From: Kribbella qitaiheensis
GTDB lineage: Bacteria; Actinomycetota; Actinomycetes; Propionibacteriales; Kribbellaceae
Assembly (NCBI RefSeq): GCF_014217565.1
Contig: NZ_CP043661.1
Span: 806,001 to 870,000, forward strand
Reading direction: 5' to 3'
Length of the DNA stretch: 64,000 bases
Shown here: piece by piece, positions 52,522-60,291 of the stretch
Position numbering within the stretch: position 1 is the first letter of the stretch
How the letters are laid out: each line of letters starts with the position of its first letter
Translations under genes and position numbers: made by a program
The notes under the pieces: model-generated
What the model was told of the DNA's origin: nothing
What the model saw: only the letters and a program-made list of their open reading frames with translations
Database searches by the model: none

Positions 52522-52592
52522 CTGAGGTCGGGGCTGTGCTCGCGGCAGGGTGCCCACCGATCGGGTTGCCGAGGTCGGGCCGCGCTGCGGGG

Positions 52593-54206
52593 TCAGTTCT
52601 CGCTGAGTTCGCGGCGGAGGACCTTTCCCGTGGCATTGCGGGGGAGGTCCTCCAGCAGCACCACCTTGCGCGGGGCCTTGTAGCGGGCGAGTTTCGAGCG
52701 CACGTACTCGATCAGTTCATCGGGAAGCGCATCCTTGGCCGCGTCTTGAGCCGGTACGACGTACGCGATCAGTCGCTGGCCGAAATGCTCGTCCGGGGCG
52801 CCGACCACCGCCGCGTCGACGACACCCGGGTGACTCATCAGGCAGTCCTCGACCTCGACCGGGTACACGTTCTCGCCGCCGGACACGATCATGTCGTCCT
52901 CGCGACCGTCGACGAAGAGCCTGCCCCTGTCGTCCAGATGGCCGAGGTCGCCCGTGCTCATCCGCCCATCGACCGTGGTCTTGCTGCTCCCGTCGGAGTA
53001 GCCGCCGAAGACCAGACCGCCGCCCGCGAAGATCCGCCCGGTCTCGCCGGTCGGCAGAACCTTGTCGTCGTCGCCGAGGATCCGCACCGAACTCCCGAGG
53101 CACGGTCGGCCGACCGTGCCGGGAGCGGCGATCAGCTCCGCGGAGGTCGCGATCGTGGCGATCCCGATCTCGCTGGATCCGTAGACGTCGGACAAGACCG
53201 GGCCGAATTGGGCGATGAATCGTTCTGCCAGCGCGGGACCGAGTGCGGAGGCGCCGGAGATCACCGCCCGGAGCGAGCTCAGATCGTGCTCGGCGATCGC
53301 GGCCGGACCGAGATCGAGCAGCCGTTGCAGCATCACCGGCACGGCGACGACGGATCCGGCGCGGTTCCGGTCGATGGAGGCCAGGACCTCGGCCGCGTCG
53401 TACCGGCGGGCCAGCACCAGCGGCGAGCCGAGGAACAGCGCCAGCATGGAGTTGAGCAGGCCGAGACCGTGGAACAGAGGCGGGCAGATCACCATCGGCT
53501 CGCCGGATCGGAGACCGATCCGGTCGAGCGTGCTCGCGGTGAGCCCGATCAGGCCGGCCGCGGTCGGCGCTCGTGGCGCGGCCTTCGGGGTGCCGGTCGT
53601 GCCCGAAGTCAGGATGGTGATGTGGCCGGGCTTGTCCGGTTTGGGTGGTTTCGGCGCCGATCCCGCGGCGAGCCCGTCGAGGCCGATCTCGCCGGTGCTG
53701 TCCTGCCAGGCGAGCACTCGAGGAATGTCGGAGTCGATCGCGAACTCTTCGTCGTGGATCAGCAGATCCGGGCGGTGCCGCTCGAGCACGGCCTTCACCT
53801 GCGGTGCGGCGAACTCGGTGTTGACGAACAGTACGTCCGCGCCGAGCCGGGAGGCGGCGAGAGTCGCCTCGAGGAACCCCCGGTGATTGCGGCACAGCAC
53901 CGCGACCTTGCTTCCAGCAACAATCCCGTACTGCGCGTGCAACTCGGCCGCCACCTGCGAGCAGCGTTGGTCCAGCTCCCGATAACTCAGGCTGCCGCGC
54001 TCGTCGATCACAGCCGGATGGTCCGGATAGCGAATCGCCGCCACCGCACCGAGTGCCGCCATCGACTGCCCCCATTGCCGCAGCGCCCGCTCGATCGGCA
54101 GCAGCTGAGACGGCCGCACAGACCGCCAGATCCCCGACCTCGCGAGCCCGATCGAAACCCCTGCGGCCTCGGCCGCGCCGCGCACCAGCCAGTCCGGCGG
54201 CCGCAT
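52593..54206 (-). CDS. AMP-dependent acyl-CoA synthetase (FadD-like)
   Basis: About 537 residues. AMP-binding core LTSGTTGTPKA, YGSSEIGIAT, STGDLGHLDDRGRLFVDGRE and DDMIVSGGENVYPVEVED, with the C-terminal catalytic Lys in NATGKVLRREL. It activates a carboxylic acid to its CoA thioester and could supply the beta-oxidation enzymes encoded at 1437-10178. Start uncertain: ATG 54206 or GTG 54230. An SDR gene lies 115 nt upstream on the same strand. Confidence 0.9.
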   Translation of the reverse strand: MRPPDWLVRGAAEAAGVSIGLARSGIWRSVRPSQLLPIERALRQWGQSMAALGAVAAIRYPDHPAVIDERGSLSYRELDQRCSQVAAELHAQYGIVAGSKVAVLCRNHRGFLEATLAASRLGADVLFVNTEFAAPQVKAVLERHRPDLLIHDEEFAIDSDIPRVLAWQDSTGEIGLDGLAAGSAPKPPKPDKPGHITILTSGTTGTPKAAPRAPTAAGLIGLTASTLDRIGLRSGEPMVICPPLFHGLGLLNSMLALFLGSPLVLARRYDAAEVLASIDRNRAGSVVAVPVMLQRLLDLGPAAIAEHDLSSLRAVISGASALGPALAERFIAQFGPVLSDVYGSSEIGIATIATSAELIAAPGTVGRPCLGSSVRILGDDDKVLPTGETGRIFAGGGLVFGGYSDGSSKTTVDGRMSTGDLGHLDDRGRLFVDGREDDMIVSGGENVYPVEVEDCLMSHPGVVDAAVVGAPDEHFGQRLIAYVVPAQDAAKDALPDELIEYVRSKLARYKAPRKVVLLEDLPRNATGKVLRRELSEN

Positions 54207-54321
54207 CGGCCCGATCGGCCGCGGCCTCACGACCAACCACCCCGGCGGGTCCGACCGGCGGCCACCGTGCTCGGTGTCGACCAACCACCCACTCCGGTGG
54301 CGACCACGCCTGGTGCCGCGC

Positions 54322-55203
54322 TCACGATTCGCCCTTTGGCTTGTTGGTGCGGCGGAAGTATTGCTCGAACAGCCGGTCCGTCGGCACCCGGAGGAGGTTG
54401 CCCAGAGCATCGGCTGGGCGGACGAACGGCGGCGTGATGTTGTGCGGCTTGTTGGCCACGGCGGCGCACACCTGATCAGCCGCCTGCTCGGGGCTCAGCC
54501 CAGGCATCCTGTTGAGCAGAGGAGTCGGCGAACTCATCCGCGTGTGCACCAGTCCCATGTAGACGGTCGAGGTCGTCACGCCGTCGTTGCGAATCTCCTG
54601 CGACACACACCGCAGCCACACATCGAACGCGCTCTTCGACGCCAGGTACGCCGACCAGCGCGCCATCGGCGGAGTCCGCACCCCTGCCGTCGACACATTG
54701 ACGATGTGCCCGGATCTGCGTTCCCGCATCGAAGGCAGCAAGGCCAGCACCAGTTTGGTCGGTCCCAGGTAGTTCACCGCGTTCGTCCGCTCGATGTCGT
54801 GGAATCGCTGGTACGAGTCCGCGACCGACCGTCGGATCGACTTGCCCGCATTGCTGACCAGGACGTCGACCCACCCGTGATCCGCCAGCACCTTCGCGAC
54901 CAACTGCTCGATCGACGCGGTGTCCGCGAGGTTCGCCGGGTAGGTCTCGGCCTTGCCTCCTGCCGCGCGGATCTCGTCGGCGACGACCTCCAGTTGATCC
55001 GCCGTCCGCGCGACCAGCAGAACGGTCGCCCCGGCGCGTGCCAGCCGCTTGGCCGTCGCCGCACCGATCCCGTACGACGAGCCGGTCACCATGACGACCT
55101 TGTCCCGGACAGCGGCAGCGAGCCGGTCGTCGGCGACACTGCTCCGCCCATTGGTCAGGGCGACAAGCAGGGGCCAGCCGAACGGACGCTTCGCAGTCAC
55201 CAT
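54322..55203 (-). CDS. Short-chain dehydrogenase/reductase
   Basis: 293 residues. Classical SDR: cofactor loop TGSSYGIGAA near residue 41, NAG in VLVSNAGKS, catalytic Ser in NVSTAG and the YxxxK pair in YLASK. A roughly 30-residue N-terminal extension and a C-terminal tail resemble fatty-acid/mycolate-type SDRs. Probably co-transcribed with the acyl-CoA synthetase, suggesting lipid metabolism. TAATGT lies 7 nt before the ATG. Confidence 0.9.
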   Translation of the reverse strand: MVTAKRPFGWPLLVALTNGRSSVADDRLAAAVRDKVVMVTGSSYGIGAATAKRLARAGATVLLVARTADQLEVVADEIRAAGGKAETYPANLADTASIEQLVAKVLADHGWVDVLVSNAGKSIRRSVADSYQRFHDIERTNAVNYLGPTKLVLALLPSMRERRSGHIVNVSTAGVRTPPMARWSAYLASKSAFDVWLRCVSQEIRNDGVTTSTVYMGLVHTRMSSPTPLLNRMPGLSPEQAADQVCAAVANKPHNITPPFVRPADALGNLLRVPTDRLFEQYFRRTNKPKGES

Positions 55204-55210
55204 GCCCCCG

Positions 55211-55216
55211 ACATTA
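55211..55216 (-). promoter_or_regulatory. Leaderless -10 of the SDR gene
   Basis: TAATGT on the minus strand, 7 nt before the ATG at 55203. Confidence 0.55.
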
Positions 55217-55276
55217 CCGGCTAGTAGCCAATCTGGGCAGAGCCAACTTCGAGCGGAGAAAACAGTGGGGGCAGCC

Positions 55277-56074
55277 TCAGTGAGCCTCCCGGGCGATGCG
55301 TCCGAGCCAGTCGCGAAACAGCACGCCCATCAGCTCAGGCTGCTCGATCTGCAGGTTGTGCCCGGCCAGATCCAGCACGGCGTACGTCGCCCGCGGGTAG
55401 TGGGGGAGCAGCGCGTACTGATCCGCGAACCCCACGATCGCGTCTTGCCGCCCGCACAGCACCAACGTCGGTCGCGTGTACGCGGGACCGCTCTCCGGCG
55501 CGACCGTCAACGCCCAGTTCTTCCGGATCCGCTCCATCGCCACGGTGTCGGCGGCATCCAGGCCCGGCACCACGTCCTCGCGGTACTGCCGAAGGACCTC
55601 GGCGGTCTGGATCACGGCGATCTCGGTGAAGTCCCCGACTTCCTCTGGGCTGAGCGACTCGATCAGGCCAGGCTCGACCTCCAGCACCACATGGTCCGGC
55701 ACGGTCCGGTCCGCATTTTCGAGCGCCACTCCGATCGGACAGAGCAGGCTGAGTCCGAGCACTTGCGACGGCCGTTGCGCGACCAGGCCGCGCGCGAGGT
55801 ACCCGCCGTACGACTCTCCGATCAGCACGAACGGCTCGTCGCCGATCTCGGTGTCGATGAACTCGAGCAGCGCGGCCATGATCCCGTCCGAGTTGTCGAT
55901 CTCTCCGGCTGGGCTGGCGCCCATTCCCGGCAGATCCGGATAGAGCCGGCGGTACCCGGGCAGGTCGGCGAAGAACGGCTCGAGTGGTCCGGTCATCAGC
56001 CGGTGGTCGGGCGTCCAGCCGTGCAGTGCCAGGACTGGGGTGCCTTCGCCGTAGGCGACGTGGTGAAGCGTCAT
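55277..56074 (-). CDS. Alpha/beta hydrolase
   Basis: 265 residues. LALHGWTPDHR (oxyanion strand), nucleophile Ser in VLIGESYGGYLARG, acid in LVLCGRQDAIVGF and His in DLAGHNLQIEQ form a complete triad. No signal peptide; substrate unknown. It lies 73 nt upstream of the SDR gene on the same strand, so the three genes to 52593 may form one transcription unit, although the SDR has its own -10. Confidence 0.88.
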   Translation of the reverse strand: MTLHHVAYGEGTPVLALHGWTPDHRLMTGPLEPFFADLPGYRRLYPDLPGMGASPAGEIDNSDGIMAALLEFIDTEIGDEPFVLIGESYGGYLARGLVAQRPSQVLGLSLLCPIGVALENADRTVPDHVVLEVEPGLIESLSPEEVGDFTEIAVIQTAEVLRQYREDVVPGLDAADTVAMERIRKNWALTVAPESGPAYTRPTLVLCGRQDAIVGFADQYALLPHYPRATYAVLDLAGHNLQIEQPELMGVLFRDWLGRIAREAH

Positions 56075-56172
56075 GGTCGTGCCTTTCCGCGCTCGGATCC
56101 AGCTGGTCCCGGGGTGCCGATCCAGCTGGCAGAAGTTCTAACAACTCACTCCGACATTTTCTGTCAGTGGCC

Positions 56173-56178
56173 TAGGCT
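56173..56178 (+). promoter_or_regulatory. Leaderless -10 of the M24 peptidase gene
   Basis: TAGGCT, 7 nt before the ATG at 56186. Confidence 0.6.
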
Positions 56179-56185
56179 CGACCTC

Positions 56186-57313
56186 ATGTCCCAACGTTCA
56201 CTGCATCTTCAGGCCCCCGACGCTACCGTTCTGCGGGCTCGATTGGACCGAGCGAAGCAGGCCGCGGCCGGTACCGGACTGCTGATCGCGCCCGGCTCGG
56301 ATCTGCGCTACCTGATCGGCCAGGCCGGTGGCTCGTTCGAGCGCCTCACCACGCTCGTCATCCCGGCCGACGGCAACCCGGCGCTCGTAGTACCGAAGCT
56401 GGAGGCGCCAGGCTTCGGCGACGTACCGATGGACGATCTCGGGATCGACCTCATCACCTGGGTCGACGGCGATGATCCGTACGCCTTGGCGGCGGCGCGG
56501 CTGGGCGGTCCGGAGCGGATCGCGGTCAGCGACTTCACCCCGGCGTTGCACGTGCTCGCGCTCCGCGACGCGATGCCCGGCGTAGCCCAGGTGCTCGCCG
56601 GACCGATCGTGCGCGAGCTGCGGATGCGTAAGGACGCGGCGGAGATCGCGGCCTTGCGTGAGGCGGGTGCCGCGATCGACCGCGTCCATGCCCGTGTCGG
56701 CGAGTGGCTTCGCGCCGGCCGGACCGAGGCGGAGGTCGGCGCGGACATCGCCGCGGCGATCGTCGAGGAGGGGCACGAGCGGGCCGACTTCGTCATCGTC
56801 GGCAGCGGCCCGAACGGATCCAGCCCGCATCACGACGTGTCCGACCGCGTGATCGAGGCCGGCGACGTCGTGGTGGTGGACATCGGCGGACCGATCGCGG
56901 CCGGCTACAACTCGGATTCCACCCGGACGTACTCCGTCGGCGAGCCGCGCGATTCCGACGTACCGGCGACCTATGCGGTCCTGCAGGAGGCGCAGCAGGC
57001 GGCCGTCGACGCGGTGCGGCCGGGGGTGAGCGCGGAGTCGATCGACCGGGCGGCTCGTGAGGTGATCACGGCTGCCGGACTCGGCGAGCTGTTTATCCAC
57101 AGGACCGGTCACGGGATCGGCCTCGACGTGCACGAAGAGCCGTACATTGTCAGTGGGAATGAGCTGATTCTTGAACCAGGCATGGCATTCAGCGTCGAAC
57201 CGGGCATCTATCAGGAGGGCAGGTGGGGAGCGAGAATCGAAGACATCGTGGTGGTCACGGACACCGGCGTGGAGTCCTTCAACCAACGCCCCCACACCTT
57301 GATGGCGGTCTGA
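56186..57313 (+). CDS. M24 Xaa-Pro peptidase
   Basis: 375 residues. An N-terminal creatinase-like domain (1 to about 130) precedes the pita-bread catalytic domain. All five metal ligands are visible: Asp in VVVVDIGGPIAAGY, Asp in SDSTRTYSVG, His in HRTGHGIGLDVHEEP, Glu in EPGMAFSVEPGIY and Glu in GARIEDIVVVT. It should cleave X-Pro bonds at peptide N-termini in the cytoplasm (PepQ-like). Monocistronic, leaderless. Confidence 0.92.
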   Translation: MSQRSLHLQAPDATVLRARLDRAKQAAAGTGLLIAPGSDLRYLIGQAGGSFERLTTLVIPADGNPALVVPKLEAPGFGDVPMDDLGIDLITWVDGDDPYALAAARLGGPERIAVSDFTPALHVLALRDAMPGVAQVLAGPIVRELRMRKDAAEIAALREAGAAIDRVHARVGEWLRAGRTEAEVGADIAAAIVEEGHERADFVIVGSGPNGSSPHHDVSDRVIEAGDVVVVDIGGPIAAGYNSDSTRTYSVGEPRDSDVPATYAVLQEAQQAAVDAVRPGVSAESIDRAAREVITAAGLGELFIHRTGHGIGLDVHEEPYIVSGNELILEPGMAFSVEPGIYQEGRWGARIEDIVVVTDTGVESFNQRPHTLMAV

Positions 57314-57361
57314 CACCAAGCGCCCGTACTGCGGGTCGCCGGGTGCGGCACGTCTCACGGC

Positions 57362-58351
57362 TCAGCCGGCGCGGAAGGTCTTGCGGTAAGCGAGCGGTGA
57401 GACGCCGAGTTCGGTGCGAAGGTGGTGCCGCAGTGATGCCGCCGTACCGAGACCTGCCGACTCGGCTACGCGGTCGACCGAGAGGTCGGTCGTCTCCAGC
57501 AGGTGGCACGCGTGCCGGACACGTTGCTGCAGCAGCCAGGTGCCGGGGGACTGACCGGTCTCGGCCTTGAACCGTCGGCTGAACGTCCGGACGCTCATCC
57601 GCGCCTGCTCGGCCAACGTGCCGAGACTCAGTTCCTGGTCCAGCCGTTCGAGCGCCCAGGCCCGGGTCGGACCGGTTCCCTCGGTGCCCTCGTCAGGCAT
57701 CACCCGCTCGATGTACTGCGACTGCCCGCCATCGCGCCACGGCGGTACGACGCAGTGTCGCGCGGATCGATTCGCGACCTCGCTGCCGAAGTCGCGCCGG
57801 ACGAGATGCAGGCAGAGATCCACTCCGGCCGCCAGACCTGCCGAAGTAATGATGTCGCCGTCGTCGATGAACAGGAGGTCCTCGTTGAGCAACACCTTGG
57901 GATAGAGCGCACGGAACATGTCCGCACGCTGCCAGTGCGTGGTCGCCGGTCGACCGTCGAGCAACCCGGCCGCACCTAGTACGAAGGCGCCGGTGCAGAT
58001 CGACGCGATCCGGGTGCCCGGGCGGATCAGCGCGAGCGCTTCAGCGACGTCGTCCGGCAGTGTGCCCTCGTTCCGCGGCTGAGGGATGTAGGTGCCGGGG
58101 ATGATCACGGTGTCGGCCTCGGCCAGCGCTTCCATGCCGTAGTCGGGCACGAGCGAGAACCCGGCGGCGGAGCGGACGGGCGCAGTGGTCAGCCCACAGA
58201 TGCGTACGTCGTACAGGGGTGTGCCGTCGGAGCGGGTGGCATTGCCGAAGACGGTCGGCGGAATCGTCAGGTCGAAGCCGACCACCGGCTCGAGGGCGAG
58301 CACGACGACCCGGTGCGGCTTGACGACATGGAGGCGACTGGAAGAGGCCAT
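57362..58351 (-). CDS. GlxA-type regulator: DJ-1/PfpI domain plus AraC HTH
   Basis: About 329 residues. Residues 1 to 190 are an amidotransferase-like ligand domain (VVVLALEPVVGFDLTIPP; SICTGAFVLGAAGLLDG). The C-terminal hundred hold two AraC-type HTHs (LSLGTLAEQARMSVRTFSRR and VDRVAESAGLGTAASLRHHL). ATG 58351 lies 6 nt after a -10-like CAAGAT; ATGs at 58357 and 58369 are alternatives. Divergent from an MFS transporter, which is its probable target. Confidence 0.9.
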   Translation of the reverse strand: MASSSRLHVVKPHRVVVLALEPVVGFDLTIPPTVFGNATRSDGTPLYDVRICGLTTAPVRSAAGFSLVPDYGMEALAEADTVIIPGTYIPQPRNEGTLPDDVAEALALIRPGTRIASICTGAFVLGAAGLLDGRPATTHWQRADMFRALYPKVLLNEDLLFIDDGDIITSAGLAAGVDLCLHLVRRDFGSEVANRSARHCVVPPWRDGGQSQYIERVMPDEGTEGTGPTRAWALERLDQELSLGTLAEQARMSVRTFSRRFKAETGQSPGTWLLQQRVRHACHLLETTDLSVDRVAESAGLGTAASLRHHLRTELGVSPLAYRKTFRAG

Positions 58352-58427
58352 GGCCATATCTTGACACATGGTGGCATTCAGGCCACTGTTTCCCGGCCGG
58401 AATCTCCGTCATCCTCGGCTGGTGACA

Positions 58428-59693
58428 ATGATCCTGGAGAAGAAGACTCCCCGGCTGCACCGCGCCTGGCCGGTCGCCGCCGTCGGTTTCATCACCCTGA
58501 TCGGGGCGGCCGGCTTCCGTTCCGTGCCTGGCGTTCTGCTCGACCCGCTGCACGAGGAGTTCGGCTGGTCGCACGCCACGATCTCCACCGCGGTGTCGAT
58601 CAACCTGATGCTCTACGGCCTGATCTCACCGTTCGCGGCCGCGCTGATGGACAAGCTCGGCCTGCGCCGGGTCGTCAGTGGAGCGCTGGTGCTGATCGCG
58701 CTGGGCAGCGGGCTGACCATCTTCATGACTTCGTCCTGGCAGCTCATGCTCTGCTGGGGATTCCTGGTCGGCGTCGGCACCGGCTCGATGTCGATGACGT
58801 TCGTGGCGACCATCACCGGGCGCTGGTTCGTGCAACGGCGCGGTCTTGTCACCGGGATCCTCACCGCGGCCGGAGCGACCGGGCAGCTGGTCTTCCTGCC
58901 GTTGATCGCCAGGCTCGCGACCTCGTACGGCTGGCGCGTTCCGGCGCTGGTTGCCGCCGCCGCCGCGCTCGCGGTCGTTCCGCTGGTGCTGCTGTTCCTG
59001 CGCGACTACCCGAGCGACGTCGGCCTGAGGGCGTACGGGGCACCGGAGGGAAGTACCGCCGGGCAGCGAGTCGAGACGACCGGTAGCAGCGCGATGCGAG
59101 CACTGACCGCGCTTCGTACGGCGATGCGTCGACCCGCGTTCTGGATGCTGGCAGGCGGCTTCGCGATCTGTGGCGCCTCGACGAACGGCTTGATCGGCAC
59201 GCACTTCGTCACTGCCGCGCACGACCATGGCATGCCGGCGACCACCGCCGCGTCGTTGCTCGCACTGGTCGGCATCTTCGACGTCGGCGGCACTATCGTG
59301 TCGGGCTGGCTGACCGACCGCTGGGACCCGCGGTACCTGCTGATCGCCTACTACTCACTCCGAGGGCTGTCCCTGCTGGTACTGCCTTCGCTGCTCGGGC
59401 CGTCCGCGCAGCCGAGCATCTGGGTGTTCATCATCTTCTACGGCCTCGACTGGGTGGCGACCGTGCCGCCGACGGTGGCACTGTGCCGCGAGTGGTTCGG
59501 CGTGGACGGTCCGATCGTCTTCGGCTGGGTGTTCGCGTCCCACCAGATCGGCGCGGCGATCGCGGCGACCGGCGCGGGCGCGATCCGGGACGCGCAGGGC
59601 ACCTACAACCTCGCTTGGTACTTGGCCGGTGGGTTGTGTGCGGCGGCCGCTCTGATGTCCGCGAGCATCGGCAGGCGTCTCTCGCCGGCCTAG
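58428..59693 (+). CDS. MFS transporter
   Basis: 421 residues with 12 predicted transmembrane helices. The loop 2-3 motif is present in weakened form (ALMDKLGLRRV) and the mid-loop motif as SGWLTDRWDPRY. Resembles monocarboxylate/oxalate-formate-type MFS members (FRSVPGVLLDPLHEEFGW start). Ion-coupled uptake or efflux of an organic acid is likely, not proven. In-frame GTG 58422 is an alternative start. SoxR is encoded 49 nt downstream. Confidence 0.88.
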   Translation: MILEKKTPRLHRAWPVAAVGFITLIGAAGFRSVPGVLLDPLHEEFGWSHATISTAVSINLMLYGLISPFAAALMDKLGLRRVVSGALVLIALGSGLTIFMTSSWQLMLCWGFLVGVGTGSMSMTFVATITGRWFVQRRGLVTGILTAAGATGQLVFLPLIARLATSYGWRVPALVAAAAALAVVPLVLLFLRDYPSDVGLRAYGAPEGSTAGQRVETTGSSAMRALTALRTAMRRPAFWMLAGGFAICGASTNGLIGTHFVTAAHDHGMPATTAASLLALVGIFDVGGTIVSGWLTDRWDPRYLLIAYYSLRGLSLLVLPSLLGPSAQPSIWVFIIFYGLDWVATVPPTVALCREWFGVDGPIVFGWVFASHQIGAAIAATGAGAIRDAQGTYNLAWYLAGGLCAAAALMSASIGRRLSPA

Positions 59694-59706
59694 GCGTCTC
59701 GGCTAG

Positions 59707-59724
59707 CCTCGACATTGGTTGAGG
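59707..59724 (+). promoter_or_regulatory. SoxR box
   Basis: CCTCGACATTGGTTGAGG, an 18-bp site with one arm mismatch, closely matching the known SoxR box CCTCAAGTTAACTTGAGG. It lies 18 nt before the soxR start, so autoregulation or control of the region is likely. Confidence 0.75.
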
Positions 59725-59742
59725 TCTAGGGAGAGGGCGCGC

Positions 59743-60222
59743 GTGGACATCGAGCCTGGTGAGCTGACGGTCGGCCAGTTGGCCGACCGTAGCGGGGTCG
59801 CGATCTCGGCACTGCATTTCTACGAACGGCAGAGCCTGATCGTCAGTCGCCGTACGTCCGGAAACCAGCGGCGCTACAAGCGGGACACGCTCCGCCGGGT
59901 CGCGCTGATCCGGATCGCCCAACGCGTCGGCATCCCGCTCGCCGAGGTCGCCGCGATCCTGGCGCTGCTTCCCGGCAACAGGACGCCGACCAGGCAGGAC
60001 TGGGAGCGCATCTCCGAGTGCTGGCAGGCGGAGCTGGACAAACGCATCCTGCATCTCGAGCAGTTGCGCAACGACTTCAAGGGCTGCGTCGGCTGCGGCT
60101 GCCTCTCCCTCGACCGCTGCGCGCTCGCCAACCCGTACGACGTCCTCGCGGCGCAGGGACCCGGTCCGCAGCGTCTGGTCGACTCGTCCGGAGCTCCTTG
60201 CCATCCGGGATCGTGTTCCTGA
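59743..60222 (+). CDS. soxR: Redox-sensitive MerR regulator SoxR
   Basis: 159 residues. MerR HTH (LTVGQLADRSGVAISALHFY), dimerisation helix, and the 2Fe-2S ligand motif CVGCGCLSLDRC (CxxCxCxxxxxC) intact. It senses redox-active compounds, such as quinones and phenazine-like molecules, through the cluster. Actinobacterial SoxR controls a small set of oxidoreductase and efflux genes; the adjoining MFS gene upstream could be one. GTG start; the C-terminal tail has two extra Cys. Confidence 0.93.
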   Translation: MDIEPGELTVGQLADRSGVAISALHFYERQSLIVSRRTSGNQRRYKRDTLRRVALIRIAQRVGIPLAEVAAILALLPGNRTPTRQDWERISECWQAELDKRILHLEQLRNDFKGCVGCGCLSLDRCALANPYDVLAAQGPGPQRLVDSSGAPCHPGSCS

Positions 60223-60278
60223 ACCTCCTTTGTCCACAGGCGTCGCCAGGCGGCGAGCGAACTGGGGGCGGAGGCGTC

Positions 60279-60284
60279 TAGGGT
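60279..60284 (+). promoter_or_regulatory. Leaderless -10 of the RecQ-like helicase gene
   Basis: TAGGGT, 7 nt before the ATG at 60292. Confidence 0.55.
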
Positions 60285-60291
60285 CGTCGGC

